From assembly GCF_002803065.1 (NCBI RefSeq), contig NZ_NNBL01000003.1, forward strand, positions 1,075,461-1,139,460: 64,000 nt of DNA. The letters are read 5' to 3'. Origin of the DNA: Streptomyces sp. CB01635 (lineage in GTDB: Bacteria > Actinomycetota > Actinomycetes > Streptomycetales > Streptomycetaceae). Numbering within the stretch: the first letter of the stretch is position 1; the number at the start of each line of letters is the position of its first letter. A model generated the notes under the pieces. That model was not told the origin of the DNA. It saw only the letters and a list, made by a program, of their open reading frames with translations, and did no database searches. Below, piece after piece: positions 30,107 to 38,046 of the stretch. The position numbers and the translations under genes are program-made.

Positions 30107-30955
30107 ATGCCCGAGTACCGCCGCATCCTCCTGGACGGCGCGGCCGTCCAGGTCCTTCGCGAGGACGACGAACTGGTCGCAGGCGACGGCCGACGCGTCA
30201 AGGTGGAGGACGCCCAGCACCTTCCCCCGGTCGTCCCCTCGAAGGTCGTCGCCGTCCATCTCAACCACCGCAGCCGCGTCGACGAGTTCCAGATCGAGCT
30301 CACGCCCACCCCGACGTACTTCCACAAGCCCACCTCGGCCCTCAACTCCCACAAGGGTGCGATCGTGCGCCCCGAGGGCTGCAAGTGGCTCAACTACGAG
30401 GGCGAGGTCGCCATCGTGATCGGCAGGACGGCGCGCAACATCTCGCCGGCCGACGCGGGGGAGTACATCGCGGGCTACACGATCGCCAACGACTACGGCC
30501 TGCACGACTTCCGTGACACCGACGCCGGTTCGATGCTGCGGGTGAAGGGCTCCGACACCCTGTGCCCGCTCGGCCCGGGCCTGGTCACCGACTGGGACTT
30601 CCACGACAAGTACCTGCGCACCTACGTCAACGGAGAGGTGGTGCAGGACGGTTCCACGGCGGAGATGGAGTGGGACATGCACTACCTCGTGGCCGACATC
30701 GCCCGCACCATCACGCTGTACCCCGGCGACGTGCTCTTGTCGGGCACACCGGCCAACTCCCGCCCCGTGCAGCCCGGTGACATCGTCGAGGTGGAGGTGG
30801 AGGGTCTGGGGCGGCTGACCAACCACATCGTCACCGGACCCACCGCGATCCGCACCGACGTGGGTGCCCAGCCCACCGAGTCCGAGGAAGTCCTGTCCAC
30901 CGCGCTGGGCGGCGACTGGGAGTTCCGCGGCATCCGCCCGCCCAGCCGGAGCTGA
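30107..30955 (+). CDS. Fumarylacetoacetate-hydrolase-family isomerase/decarboxylase (HpaG-like)
   Basis: A 282-aa FAH-fold protein. The metal-binding block KWLNYEGEVAIVIGR, GYTIANDYGLHDFR, the SDTLCPLGPGLV strand and YPGDVLLSGTPANSRPV are all family marks. In the homoprotocatechuate pathway HpaG decarboxylates and isomerises the dioxygenase-dehydrogenase product. Ten bases separate it from the dioxygenase gene, and a hairpin follows it, so it ends the operon. Confidence 0.9.
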   Translation: MPEYRRILLDGAAVQVLREDDELVAGDGRRVKVEDAQHLPPVVPSKVVAVHLNHRSRVDEFQIELTPTPTYFHKPTSALNSHKGAIVRPEGCKWLNYEGEVAIVIGRTARNISPADAGEYIAGYTIANDYGLHDFRDTDAGSMLRVKGSDTLCPLGPGLVTDWDFHDKYLRTYVNGEVVQDGSTAEMEWDMHYLVADIARTITLYPGDVLLSGTPANSRPVQPGDIVEVEVEGLGRLTNHIVTGPTAIRTDVGAQPTESEEVLSTALGGDWEFRGIRPPSRS

Positions 30956-30975
30956 CGGACCACGAACCGCGTCGT

Positions 30976-31002
30976 GCCGGGCCGACTCCGAAGCCGCCCG
31001 GC
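30976..31002 (+). terminator. Terminator of the ring-cleavage operon
   Basis: GCCGGGC and GCCCGGC (30976-30982 and 30996-31002) flank a 13-nt loop, and the stem can lengthen through a G-U pair. It lies 21 bp after the FAH gene stop. Confidence 0.6.
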
Positions 31003-31069
31003 GCGGCGCCCCGAGCGCGGTGCTGCGTAATCGACTGGCAGCCACCGCGAGCTAGGTAGGGTCCCTGAC

Positions 31070-31705
31070 GTGACCGAATCCGCCGAAGCGCCAGACGAGA
31101 AGAAGAGCCGAAGCCCTCGTGGCGGGGCGCGCAAACGGCTGGACTACGGAGCGGGCCGTGACGCGCTCCTGAGCGCGGCCGTGCGGGTGGTGGCCCACGG
31201 TGGCCTGCGCAAGCTGACCTACCGCGCCGTCGCGGAGGAGGCCGGTGTCACCCACGGTCTGGTCGTGCACCACTTCGGTTCCCGCGATGCCCTCATCGAG
31301 GCGGCGCTGGCCCACACGGTGCACACCAGCCTGCACACCAGCGCCATGGAGTCCGGCACCGGCAGGACCGCGGACTTCTCGGCAGGGCTGTCGGAGATGG
31401 TCGCGGCCAACCCGGACCTGCAGGCGTTCCAGTACGAGCTGATGCTGGAGTCCCGGCGCAGGCCGGAGCTGCTGCCGCCGCTGCGCACCCTGTACGACGA
31501 GTACTTCGGCGCGGCCCAGCGCGAGTTGAACCGCATGCTTCCCAAGGATGCGAGCCCGGCCCTCATGCGGCTCGTCTTCGCCGCGCTGGACGGTCTCGTC
31601 CTGCACCAACTCGTGCTGGGCGAGCCGGAGATGACCGAGGCCGCTCTGGAGGAGCTGAGGTCCCTGCTGCGCGGGCTCGGAGCCGACTCCGAAGAAGACG
31701 CCTGA
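31070..31705 (+). CDS. TetR-family regulator
   Basis: A 211-aa TetR protein starting at GTG 31070. The helix-turn-helix segment is KLTYRAVAEEAGVTHGLVVHHFGSR; the C-terminal domain (DLQAFQYELMLESRRRPELL) resembles the BetI-like tetracyclin-repressor group. It sits between the ring-cleavage operon and the permease. The shared palindrome is not seen before its own gene, unlike the MarR gene, so it may respond to a different signal in the pathway or control only the permease. Confidence 0.85.
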   Translation: MTESAEAPDEKKSRSPRGGARKRLDYGAGRDALLSAAVRVVAHGGLRKLTYRAVAEEAGVTHGLVVHHFGSRDALIEAALAHTVHTSLHTSAMESGTGRTADFSAGLSEMVAANPDLQAFQYELMLESRRRPELLPPLRTLYDEYFGAAQRELNRMLPKDASPALMRLVFAALDGLVLHQLVLGEPEMTEAALEELRSLLRGLGADSEEDA

Positions 31706-31766
31706 CCTTCGCCACCCACGGGTTCGGGGGACAGGCGGAGCCCAGCCGGAACCATCCCGCAGGGCC

Positions 31767-31819
31767 TTGCCAAACGCCGAGTCCCATCCGACTATGGGGC
31801 AACTCGTTTGGCCTGAAAC
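31767..31819 (+). promoter_or_regulatory. Promoter and operator of the amine permease (site 3)
   Basis: TTGCCA (31767-31772), 17 bp, and GACTAT (31790-31795) make a plausible promoter. GTTT-GGCCTG-AAAC (31806-31819) lies just downstream and extends to TCGTTT/AAACGA, a perfect 6-bp dyad (31804-31821). It keeps the GTTT-N6-AAAC form of sites 1 and 2. Confidence 0.7.
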
Positions 31820-31854
31820 GAATCGCTCTCCCTCATCCCCGGCAGGTGATCCGC

Positions 31855-33309
31855 GTGGACAGTCAGACGGTCACAAGGCAACAGACCGTGCAGGACCCGC
31901 CCACAGCAGGCAAGCTCAAGTCCAACGCCCTCGGCGTCGTGGGCATCCTCTTCTTCGTCCTCTCCGCGCAGGCGCCGCTGACCGGCATCGCAGGCGCCCT
32001 CCCCATCTCCGTCGGCCTCGGCAACGGCGCGGGCGCCCCGGCCGGATACGCCGTGGCCGGGGCGGTGATCTTCCTCTTCTCGGTCGGCTTCGTCGCCATG
32101 GGTCGCCATGTCGTGGACGCCGGCGCCTTCTACACGTACATAGGCAGGGGCCTCGGCCGGACCACGGGCACCGGCAGCGCCGGTGTCGCACTCTTCGCCT
32201 ACTGCACGATCCAGGCCGCCATGTACGGGCTCTACGGGTCCATCGTGAGCGGGCTTGTGGCGCAGTACACGGGCCTCGACGCGCCCTGGTGGGTCTGGGC
32301 CGTGGTCACGATGGTGATCGTCCAGGTGCTCGGCGCCGCCGGCATCGAGATGGGCGCCAAGGTGCTCGCGGTCTTCGTCCTCGCCGAGTTCAGCATCCTG
32401 CTCGTCTTCGCGCTGGTCACCCTGGTCAAGGGCGGCGGCCCGGAAGGACTCGGCTTCGCCGAGAGCTTCTCGCCGAAGGCCGCGCTGCAAGGGGCTCCGG
32501 GGGTCGCGCTGATGTTCGCGGTGGCATCGATGTTCGGCTTCGAGGCCACCGCGATCTACGGAGAGGAGGCGCGTGAGCCCAAGAAGACCGTTCCGCGCGC
32601 CACTTACCTGTCCGTCGCCGTCGTCACCGGCTTCTTCGCCTTCACCTCCTGGATGCTCGTCTCCGCCTACGGGGCCTCGCACGCCACCGCGGCCGCGGGC
32701 AAGGCGCTGGCGGGCGGCGACGGCGTGGTGTTCGTCCTCTCGCCCGTCGCGGACCTGTTCGGCGGCTGGGCGGGCGACGTCCTGCCGGTCCTGCTCGCCA
32801 CCTCGCTCTTCGCCGGCATCCTCGCCTTCCACAACTCCGCCAACCGCTACCTGTTCTCGCTCGGCCGCGAAGGGGTGCTCCCGCGCAGACTCTGTACGCT
32901 CAACCGGTGCCACTCGCCCTGGGCCGCCGGCACCGTGCAGACCACGCTCGCGCTGCTCCTTGTCGTGCCCTTCGCGCTGCTCGGCAAGGACCCCGTGCTG
33001 AGCCTCTTCTCCTGGTTCAGCGGTGTGGCCGTCCTCGCGATGATGCTGCTGTACTTCCTGACGTCGGTCTCCGTGATCGTCTTCTTCCGCAGGGAACGCC
33101 TCGACACCCGCCCCTGGAACACGCTGATTGCACCGGCCCTGGGCGCGCTCGGAATCGGGGGCGCGATCTGGGTGATCCTGGCCAACTTCACGACGCTCAT
33201 CGGCGGTTCGGCCGAGACGGCGACCTGGCTCGTGCTGAGCGTCCCGGCCGTCCTCGTATTGAGCGCCGTCGCGGCCCGGGCGGTTCGTGCGCGGGCTGCG
33301 ACGGCCTGA
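31855..33309 (+). CDS. APC-family amino acid/amine permease (PuuP-like role)
   Basis: An importer of about 484 aa. GTG at 31855 is preferred because AGGTGA lies six bases upstream; GTG 31846 is the alternative. About 12 membrane segments begin at NALGVVGILFFVLSAQAPLTG, the conserved first helix of the family, and the substrate loop FGFEATAIYGEEAREPKKTVPRA is typical of amino-acid/amine carriers. Its place between amine-catabolic genes and a shared operator suggests import of the amine. A 15-bp hairpin ends the transcript. Confidence 0.88.
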   Translation: MDSQTVTRQQTVQDPPTAGKLKSNALGVVGILFFVLSAQAPLTGIAGALPISVGLGNGAGAPAGYAVAGAVIFLFSVGFVAMGRHVVDAGAFYTYIGRGLGRTTGTGSAGVALFAYCTIQAAMYGLYGSIVSGLVAQYTGLDAPWWVWAVVTMVIVQVLGAAGIEMGAKVLAVFVLAEFSILLVFALVTLVKGGGPEGLGFAESFSPKAALQGAPGVALMFAVASMFGFEATAIYGEEAREPKKTVPRATYLSVAVVTGFFAFTSWMLVSAYGASHATAAAGKALAGGDGVVFVLSPVADLFGGWAGDVLPVLLATSLFAGILAFHNSANRYLFSLGREGVLPRRLCTLNRCHSPWAAGTVQTTLALLLVVPFALLGKDPVLSLFSWFSGVAVLAMMLLYFLTSVSVIVFFRRERLDTRPWNTLIAPALGALGIGGAIWVILANFTTLIGGSAETATWLVLSVPAVLVLSAVAARAVRARAATA

Positions 33310-33325
33310 CTCTGCCCGCTCTCTC

Positions 33326-33364
33326 TCGGGGTGCGCCGGCGCACAGGCCGCCGGCGCACCCCGA
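33326..33364 (+). terminator. Strong terminator after the permease
   Basis: A perfect 15-bp inverted repeat (33326-33340 and 33350-33364) with a 9-nt loop starts 17 bp past the permease stop. It separates the permease from the dehydrogenase-hydrolase operon, which must have its own promoter. Confidence 0.88.
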
Positions 33365-33381
33365 CAAGCGGGCGCGATTTC

Positions 33382-33395
33382 CTTTGACCTCAAAC
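33382..33395 (+). promoter_or_regulatory. Probable operator before the PuuC-like gene (site 4)
   Basis: CTTT-GACCTC-AAAC matches the GTTT-N6-AAAC motif with one change. It lies between the terminator and the dehydrogenase start, 27 bp before the ATG. No clear -10 element is visible. Confidence 0.5.
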
Positions 33396-33421
33396 ACATT
33401 CAGTGAGCCGGAGGCCACACC

Positions 33422-34912
33422 ATGCTGGAACTCACCCACGACGAGTGGCTGAGCCGCGCCAAGGAGCTGGACCTGTCCGGCTTCCACCACATCGACGGCT
33501 CCGACGAACCGGGCGGCGGCGCAACCTACGCGGCAGTGTCACCCTGTGACGGACAGATTCTCGCCCAGGTCGCGGACGGTGGCGCGGCCGAGGTCGACGC
33601 CGCGGTGGCCGCCGCACGCCGCGCCTTCGACGCCGGCCCGTGGCCCCGCCTCGCCCCCGCCGACCGCGGCCGCGCACTGCTCCGCCTCGCCGACCTCCTG
33701 GAGGAACGGCGCGACCGCCTCGCCCTCACCGTGAGCCTGGAGATGGGCAAACCCATCACGGACGCGTACGACATCGAATTGCGTGCCGCCGTCAACACCT
33801 TCCGCTTTTACGGGCAGTTGGCCGACAAGCTCACCGACGAGTCCCCGCACACCGCGCCCGACGCGCTCGCCCTCGTCACCCGCGAGCCGGCCGGAGTCGT
33901 CGGCGCGGTCGTCCCATGGAACTTCCCTCTGACCATTGCCTCCTGGAAGGTCGCCCCGGCGCTCGCGGCCGGCTGTACTGTCGTCCTCAAGCCGTCCGAG
34001 AGCTCGCCCCTGTCGGCGCTGCAACTGGGGCGGCTGGCCACCGAGGCGGGCCTGCCCCCCGGCGTCCTGAACGTCGTCACCGGCGACGGCCCCACCGCCG
34101 GGCGTGCCATCGGACTGCACCCGGACGTCGATGTCCTCGCCTTCACGGGGTCGACGGCCGTCGGACGGCACTTCCTGCACTACGCCGCGGACTCCAACCT
34201 CAAGCGGGTCTGGCTCGAACTGGGCGGCAAGTCGCCCAACATCATCCTGCCCGACGCCCCCGACCTGGAGAAGGCGGCCGCGACCGCCGCCTGGGGCATC
34301 TTCTTCAACCAGGGCGAGATGTGCACCGCACCCTCCCGCCTCCTCGTCCACACCTCCGTCGCCGAACGTGTCACCGAGGCGATCGTGCGACGGGCCGGCG
34401 AACTGCGTGTCGGCGACCCCCTCGACCCCGCCACCGAGATGGGCGCCCTGGTCGGCGAGGCCCACCTCGGCCGCGTACTGGACCACATCGACACGGGCAC
34501 GAGCGAGGGTGCGCGACTGCGCACCGGGGGCACCCGCACCCTGACCGACACCGGCGGCAGCTTCCTGCAGCCCACCGTCTTCGACGAGGTGAACCCAGGG
34601 ATGCGGCTCGCCCGCGAGGAGATCTTCGGGCCCGTCCTGTCGGTGCTCACCTTCGACGACCTCGACGAGGCCGTGGCGCTGGCCAACGCCACCGAGTACG
34701 GGCTGGCCGCCGGACTGTGGACCTCCGACCTGTCCACCGCTCACCAGGTCTCCCGCGCCCTCAAGGCCGGAACGGTGTGGGTCAACTGCTACGAGGAGGG
34801 CGACCTCACCGTGCCCTTCGGCGGCATGAAGCAGTCGGGCAACGGCCGGGACAAGTCCGCCCACGCGCTCGAGAAGTACACCGAACTCAAGACCACCTGG
34901 ATCCAGCTGTGA
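33422..34912 (+). CDS. Aldehyde dehydrogenase, PuuC-like
   Basis: A 496-aa NAD(P)-dependent aldehyde dehydrogenase with GGAGG before the ATG. Catalytic Glu266 (LELGGKS) and Cys301 (NQGEMCTAPSR) are present. The FNQGEMCTAPSR loop and overall layout resemble PuuC, which oxidises gamma-glutamyl-gamma-aminobutyraldehyde. Its stop overlaps the start of a PuuD-like hydrolase by four bases, the expected next step. A gamma-glutamylated aldehyde is therefore the likely substrate. Confidence 0.9.
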   Translation: MLELTHDEWLSRAKELDLSGFHHIDGSDEPGGGATYAAVSPCDGQILAQVADGGAAEVDAAVAAARRAFDAGPWPRLAPADRGRALLRLADLLEERRDRLALTVSLEMGKPITDAYDIELRAAVNTFRFYGQLADKLTDESPHTAPDALALVTREPAGVVGAVVPWNFPLTIASWKVAPALAAGCTVVLKPSESSPLSALQLGRLATEAGLPPGVLNVVTGDGPTAGRAIGLHPDVDVLAFTGSTAVGRHFLHYAADSNLKRVWLELGGKSPNIILPDAPDLEKAAATAAWGIFFNQGEMCTAPSRLLVHTSVAERVTEAIVRRAGELRVGDPLDPATEMGALVGEAHLGRVLDHIDTGTSEGARLRTGGTRTLTDTGGSFLQPTVFDEVNPGMRLAREEIFGPVLSVLTFDDLDEAVALANATEYGLAAGLWTSDLSTAHQVSRALKAGTVWVNCYEEGDLTVPFGGMKQSGNGRDKSAHALEKYTELKTTWIQL

Positions 34913-35634
34913 CGACCCGACCCCTCATCGCCGTACCGGCCCGCTTCGCCGCCTCCACCTCGGCACTTCGATACGCCGCAGAGGTCAACGCCCGCGCCCT
35001 GATCGAGGCGGTCTGGAACGCGGGCGGGGAACCGGTCACCCTCCACCCGCACGCACCCGGCGGCACCGCCGACCCCGGCGAGGTGGCCGCCCGGCTGGCC
35101 CGCTTCGACGGCCTGCTGCTGCCCGGCGGCGGCGACATCGCACCGCACCGCTACGGAGTCGCCGCGGCACACGCAAGCGTCTACGACGTCGACGACACCC
35201 AGGACGCCTTCGACCTCGAACTCGCCCGCCAGGCCCTGGACGCCGCGATACCGCTACTGGCGATCTGCCGGGGACTCCAGGTGGTCAACACCGCGCTCGG
35301 CGGCACTCTGCACCAGGACATGGGCGGTCCCGAACGCGAGCACCGGCACCTCGTGCACCCGGTGGCGATCGAGCGCCTCTCGCTTCTCGAACAGGCCACC
35401 GGGACCGAGAAGGTGGACGCGTCCTGCTACCACCACCAGCGGGTGGACCGGCTCGGCTCCGGACTCAGTGTCACTGCACGGGCCGGAGACGGAACAGTGG
35501 AAGCGCTCGAACTCCCGGAAGCGCGTGGCTGGTTCACCGCCGTGCAGTGGCATCCGGAGGACACGGCACACGAGGACGGCGCACAGCAGGGCATCTTCGA
35601 TGCCCTGGTCCGGGCCGCGCGCGCTCACGGCTGA
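34909..35634 (+). CDS. Class I glutamine-amidotransferase-like gamma-glutamyl hydrolase (PuuD-like)
   Basis: A 241-aa hydrolase starting at GTG 34909, coupled to the dehydrogenase. Nucleophile Cys120 is in LLAICRGLQ, and His215 and Glu217 in VQWHPED complete the triad; LLPGGGDIAPHRYG is typical of the peptidase C26 group. PuuD removes glutamate from gamma-glutamyl-GABA, and AtdA2 removes it from gamma-glutamylanilide. Here it should release the acid or the amine made from the product of the ligase at 23686. Confidence 0.92.
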   Translation: MTTRPLIAVPARFAASTSALRYAAEVNARALIEAVWNAGGEPVTLHPHAPGGTADPGEVAARLARFDGLLLPGGGDIAPHRYGVAAAHASVYDVDDTQDAFDLELARQALDAAIPLLAICRGLQVVNTALGGTLHQDMGGPEREHRHLVHPVAIERLSLLEQATGTEKVDASCYHHQRVDRLGSGLSVTARAGDGTVEALELPEARGWFTAVQWHPEDTAHEDGAQQGIFDALVRAARAHG

Positions 35635-35652
35635 CACCTCCCGTGGCGCCGG

Positions 35653-36225
35653 TCAGGCCTTGGGGCGGCGCCCGCTGCGGCGGGGGGCGGGCTCGGCGCC
35701 GTCCAGGAGGGCGAGCCGGCGCTCCTCGCCGTGCTCCTCGACCTGGAGCACCACCCTGCGCAGCCCGTCCGCGATGCTGCGGCACTCCTCGTCGCTGAGC
35801 TGCCCGGCGACGAAGGCCTCTTCCTCGTTGAACTTCGGGAACACCCGTCGCATCAGCTCCTCGCCCTCGTCCGTGAGGCTGAGCAGCACGAGCCTGCCGT
35901 CGTTCGGGTGCCCGGCGCGCCGGACCAGGCCCCGCGCCTCGAGCGTGCGGGAGACCCCGGTGAGCGTGCCCTTGGAGATACCGGCCTCCTCAGCCACATG
36001 GCGGGTCTCCGACTCACCCCAGACCCAGATCACCCAGAGCACCACGAATGCGGTCCAGGTGAGGTCGGACTCGCGCAGGACCGAGTTCTCCAGGTGCTGA
36101 CGGACGGCCGAGGCGGCACGGTAGATGTTGGCAACCACCGCCATCTGTTCATGGCGGACCGGCATTCCACCGAGCTTCGCCTCCGCCAGCTTCTCGGCTT
36201 CGGTGATGGATCGTTGGCCTGGCAC
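35653..36225 (-). CDS. MarR-family regulator, candidate repressor of the amine/aromatic regulon
   Basis: A MarR protein of 190 aa. GTG 36225 has AAGGAG seven bases upstream and is preferred to an in-frame start at 36339, which would lie upstream of the promoter. The winged helix includes TRHVAEEAGISKGTLTGVSRTLEARGLV and the wing HPNDGRLVLLSLT. HpaR, the repressor of homoprotocatechuate genes in enterobacteria, is also MarR-type. A copy of the shared palindrome lies over its own promoter, which makes it the best candidate for binding all five sites. Confidence 0.9.
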   Translation of the reverse strand: MPGQRSITEAEKLAEAKLGGMPVRHEQMAVVANIYRAASAVRQHLENSVLRESDLTWTAFVVLWVIWVWGESETRHVAEEAGISKGTLTGVSRTLEARGLVRRAGHPNDGRLVLLSLTDEGEELMRRVFPKFNEEEAFVAGQLSDEECRSIADGLRRVVLQVEEHGEERRLALLDGAEPAPRRSGRRPKA

Positions 36226-36272
36226 GAGCACACTCCTTCGGCGCCACCGCGGCGCGTTCCGGGCAGGGTATC

Positions 36273-36290
36273 GTTCGGGGCCAAATTGTA
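36273..36290 (-). promoter_or_regulatory. Promoter and operator of the MarR gene (site 5)
   Basis: Reading leftward, TACAAT (36290-36285) is an excellent -10 element. The degenerate site ATTTGGCCCCGAAC (36286-36273) overlaps it by two bases, as site 1 overlaps its -10. The -35 element is weak (GCGACG). Confidence 0.6.
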
Positions 36291-36349
36291 CGAAGTGCCG
36301 CGCATTCCGTCGCGCGGCGAGGTGTTGCCGGCTGGTCATGAGGTCCCGG

Positions 36350-37219
36350 TCATGAGGTCGGGTCGGCGGGGTCGTACGTGTTCACCCAGCCGCGGCGGAT
36401 CTCCCATGTGCCCCCGTCGGCGGTCGCTCCGCGCAGGCCGTGCAGGGTGTCCGGGCCGGTGAGTGCCGGCACGCGGGAGTCGTTGAGGGAGGCGAACGCG
36501 TAGGTGCGGGACGGGTCCCAGTCGGTGGAGTGGCGCAGGCGGCGGGCCAGTTGGGCGAAGCCGAGCGGGGCCGCGGCCACCACCCATGCGTCGGGGAGTC
36601 CGGCGGTGAGCCGGGTGGCCGGCTGCAGCCAGGAGGCCGCGTTCTCGGGCCAGTTGACCGTCGTGAGCACCTTGCCGCCCCGCGCGGCCCAGGCGGTGGC
36701 GAACGCGCCGGCGGCCTGGCGGGACGCCTCGTCACGGCTGTGTCCCACGGTGACGGTCTCGATCCGGGACATGGGGAGCGTCAATAGGCGTATGAGTGCG
36801 GCGAGTTCGGCCTCCGTGTGCGGCGAGGGGCGGGGCAGGTCGCCGTGCGCGGCCAGGTCCGCAGGGCTGATCAGGGGTGATCGGGACGATTCCCGGTCGG
36901 AGAGGTTGTTCATGGCGTGGTGGGTGCTCTCTCGGTCGGCTCTCCAGCTGGCGTACTCCTCGGGCAGGCAGACCGCGCACGGCCGGAATCCGGCCGCGAC
37001 GGCGGTGGCCTCGTCCGGGAAGAACACCCGGTGCTTCACGTAGTGGCCTCGGGAGATGGCCCGCAGCGCGGACGGGCAGTCCAGACGCCCGTAGAGGCGC
37101 CCGCGGCTGTGCCCGCCGAGCGTTCCCGGGGTCGTGCTCAGGTAGGGCGTGCCGCTCCGGCCGAGCAGTGTGTATCTGCGCTCACGCTCGTGCGGGGCGG
37201 GCGGGCCGTCACGGTTCAT
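36350..37219 (-). CDS. Ada-type zinc domain fused to a binding-protein-like domain
   Basis: A 289-aa protein whose start overlaps the stop of the oxygenase gene upstream. Residues 28-95 resemble an Ada metal-binding domain (GRLYGRLDCPSA, FFPDEATAVAAGFRPCAVC), with Cys48, Cys81 and Cys84 visible and the fourth usual Cys not obvious. From about residue 150 the sequence (ASRQAAGAFATAWAARGGKV, WLQPATRLTAGLPDAWVVA) resembles periplasmic-binding-protein folds, yet no signal peptide exists. The methyl-acceptor role of Ada would need the first Cys cluster. Sensing or metal-binding in alkylation repair is a guess from its neighbours. Confidence 0.7.
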   Translation of the reverse strand: MNRDGPPAPHERERRYTLLGRSGTPYLSTTPGTLGGHSRGRLYGRLDCPSALRAISRGHYVKHRVFFPDEATAVAAGFRPCAVCLPEEYASWRADRESTHHAMNNLSDRESSRSPLISPADLAAHGDLPRPSPHTEAELAALIRLLTLPMSRIETVTVGHSRDEASRQAAGAFATAWAARGGKVLTTVNWPENAASWLQPATRLTAGLPDAWVVAAAPLGFAQLARRLRHSTDWDPSRTYAFASLNDSRVPALTGPDTLHGLRGATADGGTWEIRRGWVNTYDPADPTS

Positions 37220-37947
37220 GCCGCGTCGTGGAAGACGAGCCCGAGGGTGTGCCGCTGCCCGGTGCGCACGGTACTCACGCCGTGCCGCATGGGGGCGTTG
37301 GACCAGCCGCGCTTCGAGGCGACGGGCCGGTCGCGCGTGGTGAAGATCAGCCCGTGGCCCTGGAGCAGGGTGGTGGACGATCCCCTCGACTGTGCGCGGG
37401 CGCGCTGTTCGGTCATCAGGAACTCGCCACCGGTGAAGTCGGTTCCCGGTGCGTCGAGGCCGATGACGACCTGGAGCGGGAAGAGCATGTCACCGAACAC
37501 GTCGCGGTGCAGCGCGTTCCAGTCACCGGGCCCGTACCGCAGCAGAATCTGTGCCGAGCGGTCCTGCCCGGCCGTGTGGCACATCTCGATCCACTCGTCG
37601 AGTGAGTCGGGCCAGGGCGCGGGTTTGCCGAGCTTCTCGGCCCAGTCCCGGGCGATGGGCAGCAGCCGCGGATAGAACGCCTCCCGCAACTCACGTACGA
37701 CGTGCGGCAGTTCATGTGTGAAGTAGCGGTACTGCCCGGAGCCGAAACGATGGCGGGCCATGTCGACGGTGGTGCGGAAGCGTTCGGCGTCGTCGTAGAG
37801 ACCCGCGATCCGACGGCACTCTTCGGGTGTGAGGAGCCGGCCCGTCGGGGCGTTTCCGTAGGTGTTGAGCTCGTCGGCCAGGGCGCCCCACTCCTCGTGA
37901 GCGACGCGGTCCGCGACCGGGCCTGTCAGGCGGGTGGTGTCCAGCAT
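37216..37947 (-). CDS. 2-oxoglutarate/Fe(II) oxygenase, Oxygenase-NA family (copy A)
   Basis: A 243-aa non-haem iron oxygenase. Iron ligands His147 and Asp149 lie in ALHRDVFGD and His222 in PMRHGVS; Arg232 (GQRHTLGLVFHDA) would hold 2-oxoglutarate. The family is associated with oxidative repair of alkylated nucleic acids. It overlaps the Ada-type gene by four bases and follows ogt, so the three are likely co-expressed. A related copy lies at 38715-39512. Confidence 0.88.
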   Translation of the reverse strand: MLDTTRLTGPVADRVAHEEWGALADELNTYGNAPTGRLLTPEECRRIAGLYDDAERFRTTVDMARHRFGSGQYRYFTHELPHVVRELREAFYPRLLPIARDWAEKLGKPAPWPDSLDEWIEMCHTAGQDRSAQILLRYGPGDWNALHRDVFGDMLFPLQVVIGLDAPGTDFTGGEFLMTEQRARAQSRGSSTTLLQGHGLIFTTRDRPVASKRGWSNAPMRHGVSTVRTGQRHTLGLVFHDAA

Positions 37948-37975
37948 GGTGAGGATCCTCGGGTCGAAGGTGTCA

Positions 37976-38013
37976 CCCCGGCTCCGTCGACGTGTGTGTC
38001 CTCGGAGCCGGGG
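37976..38013 (-). terminator. Hairpin between ogt and oxygenase A
   Basis: A perfect 11-bp inverted repeat (37976-37986 and 38003-38013) with a 16-nt loop lies between the ogt stop and the oxygenase A start. It may attenuate rather than fully end transcription. Confidence 0.65.
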
Positions 38014-38046
38014 GAGCTGTGGGGGCGGCGTTCAGGGACCCTGCGT

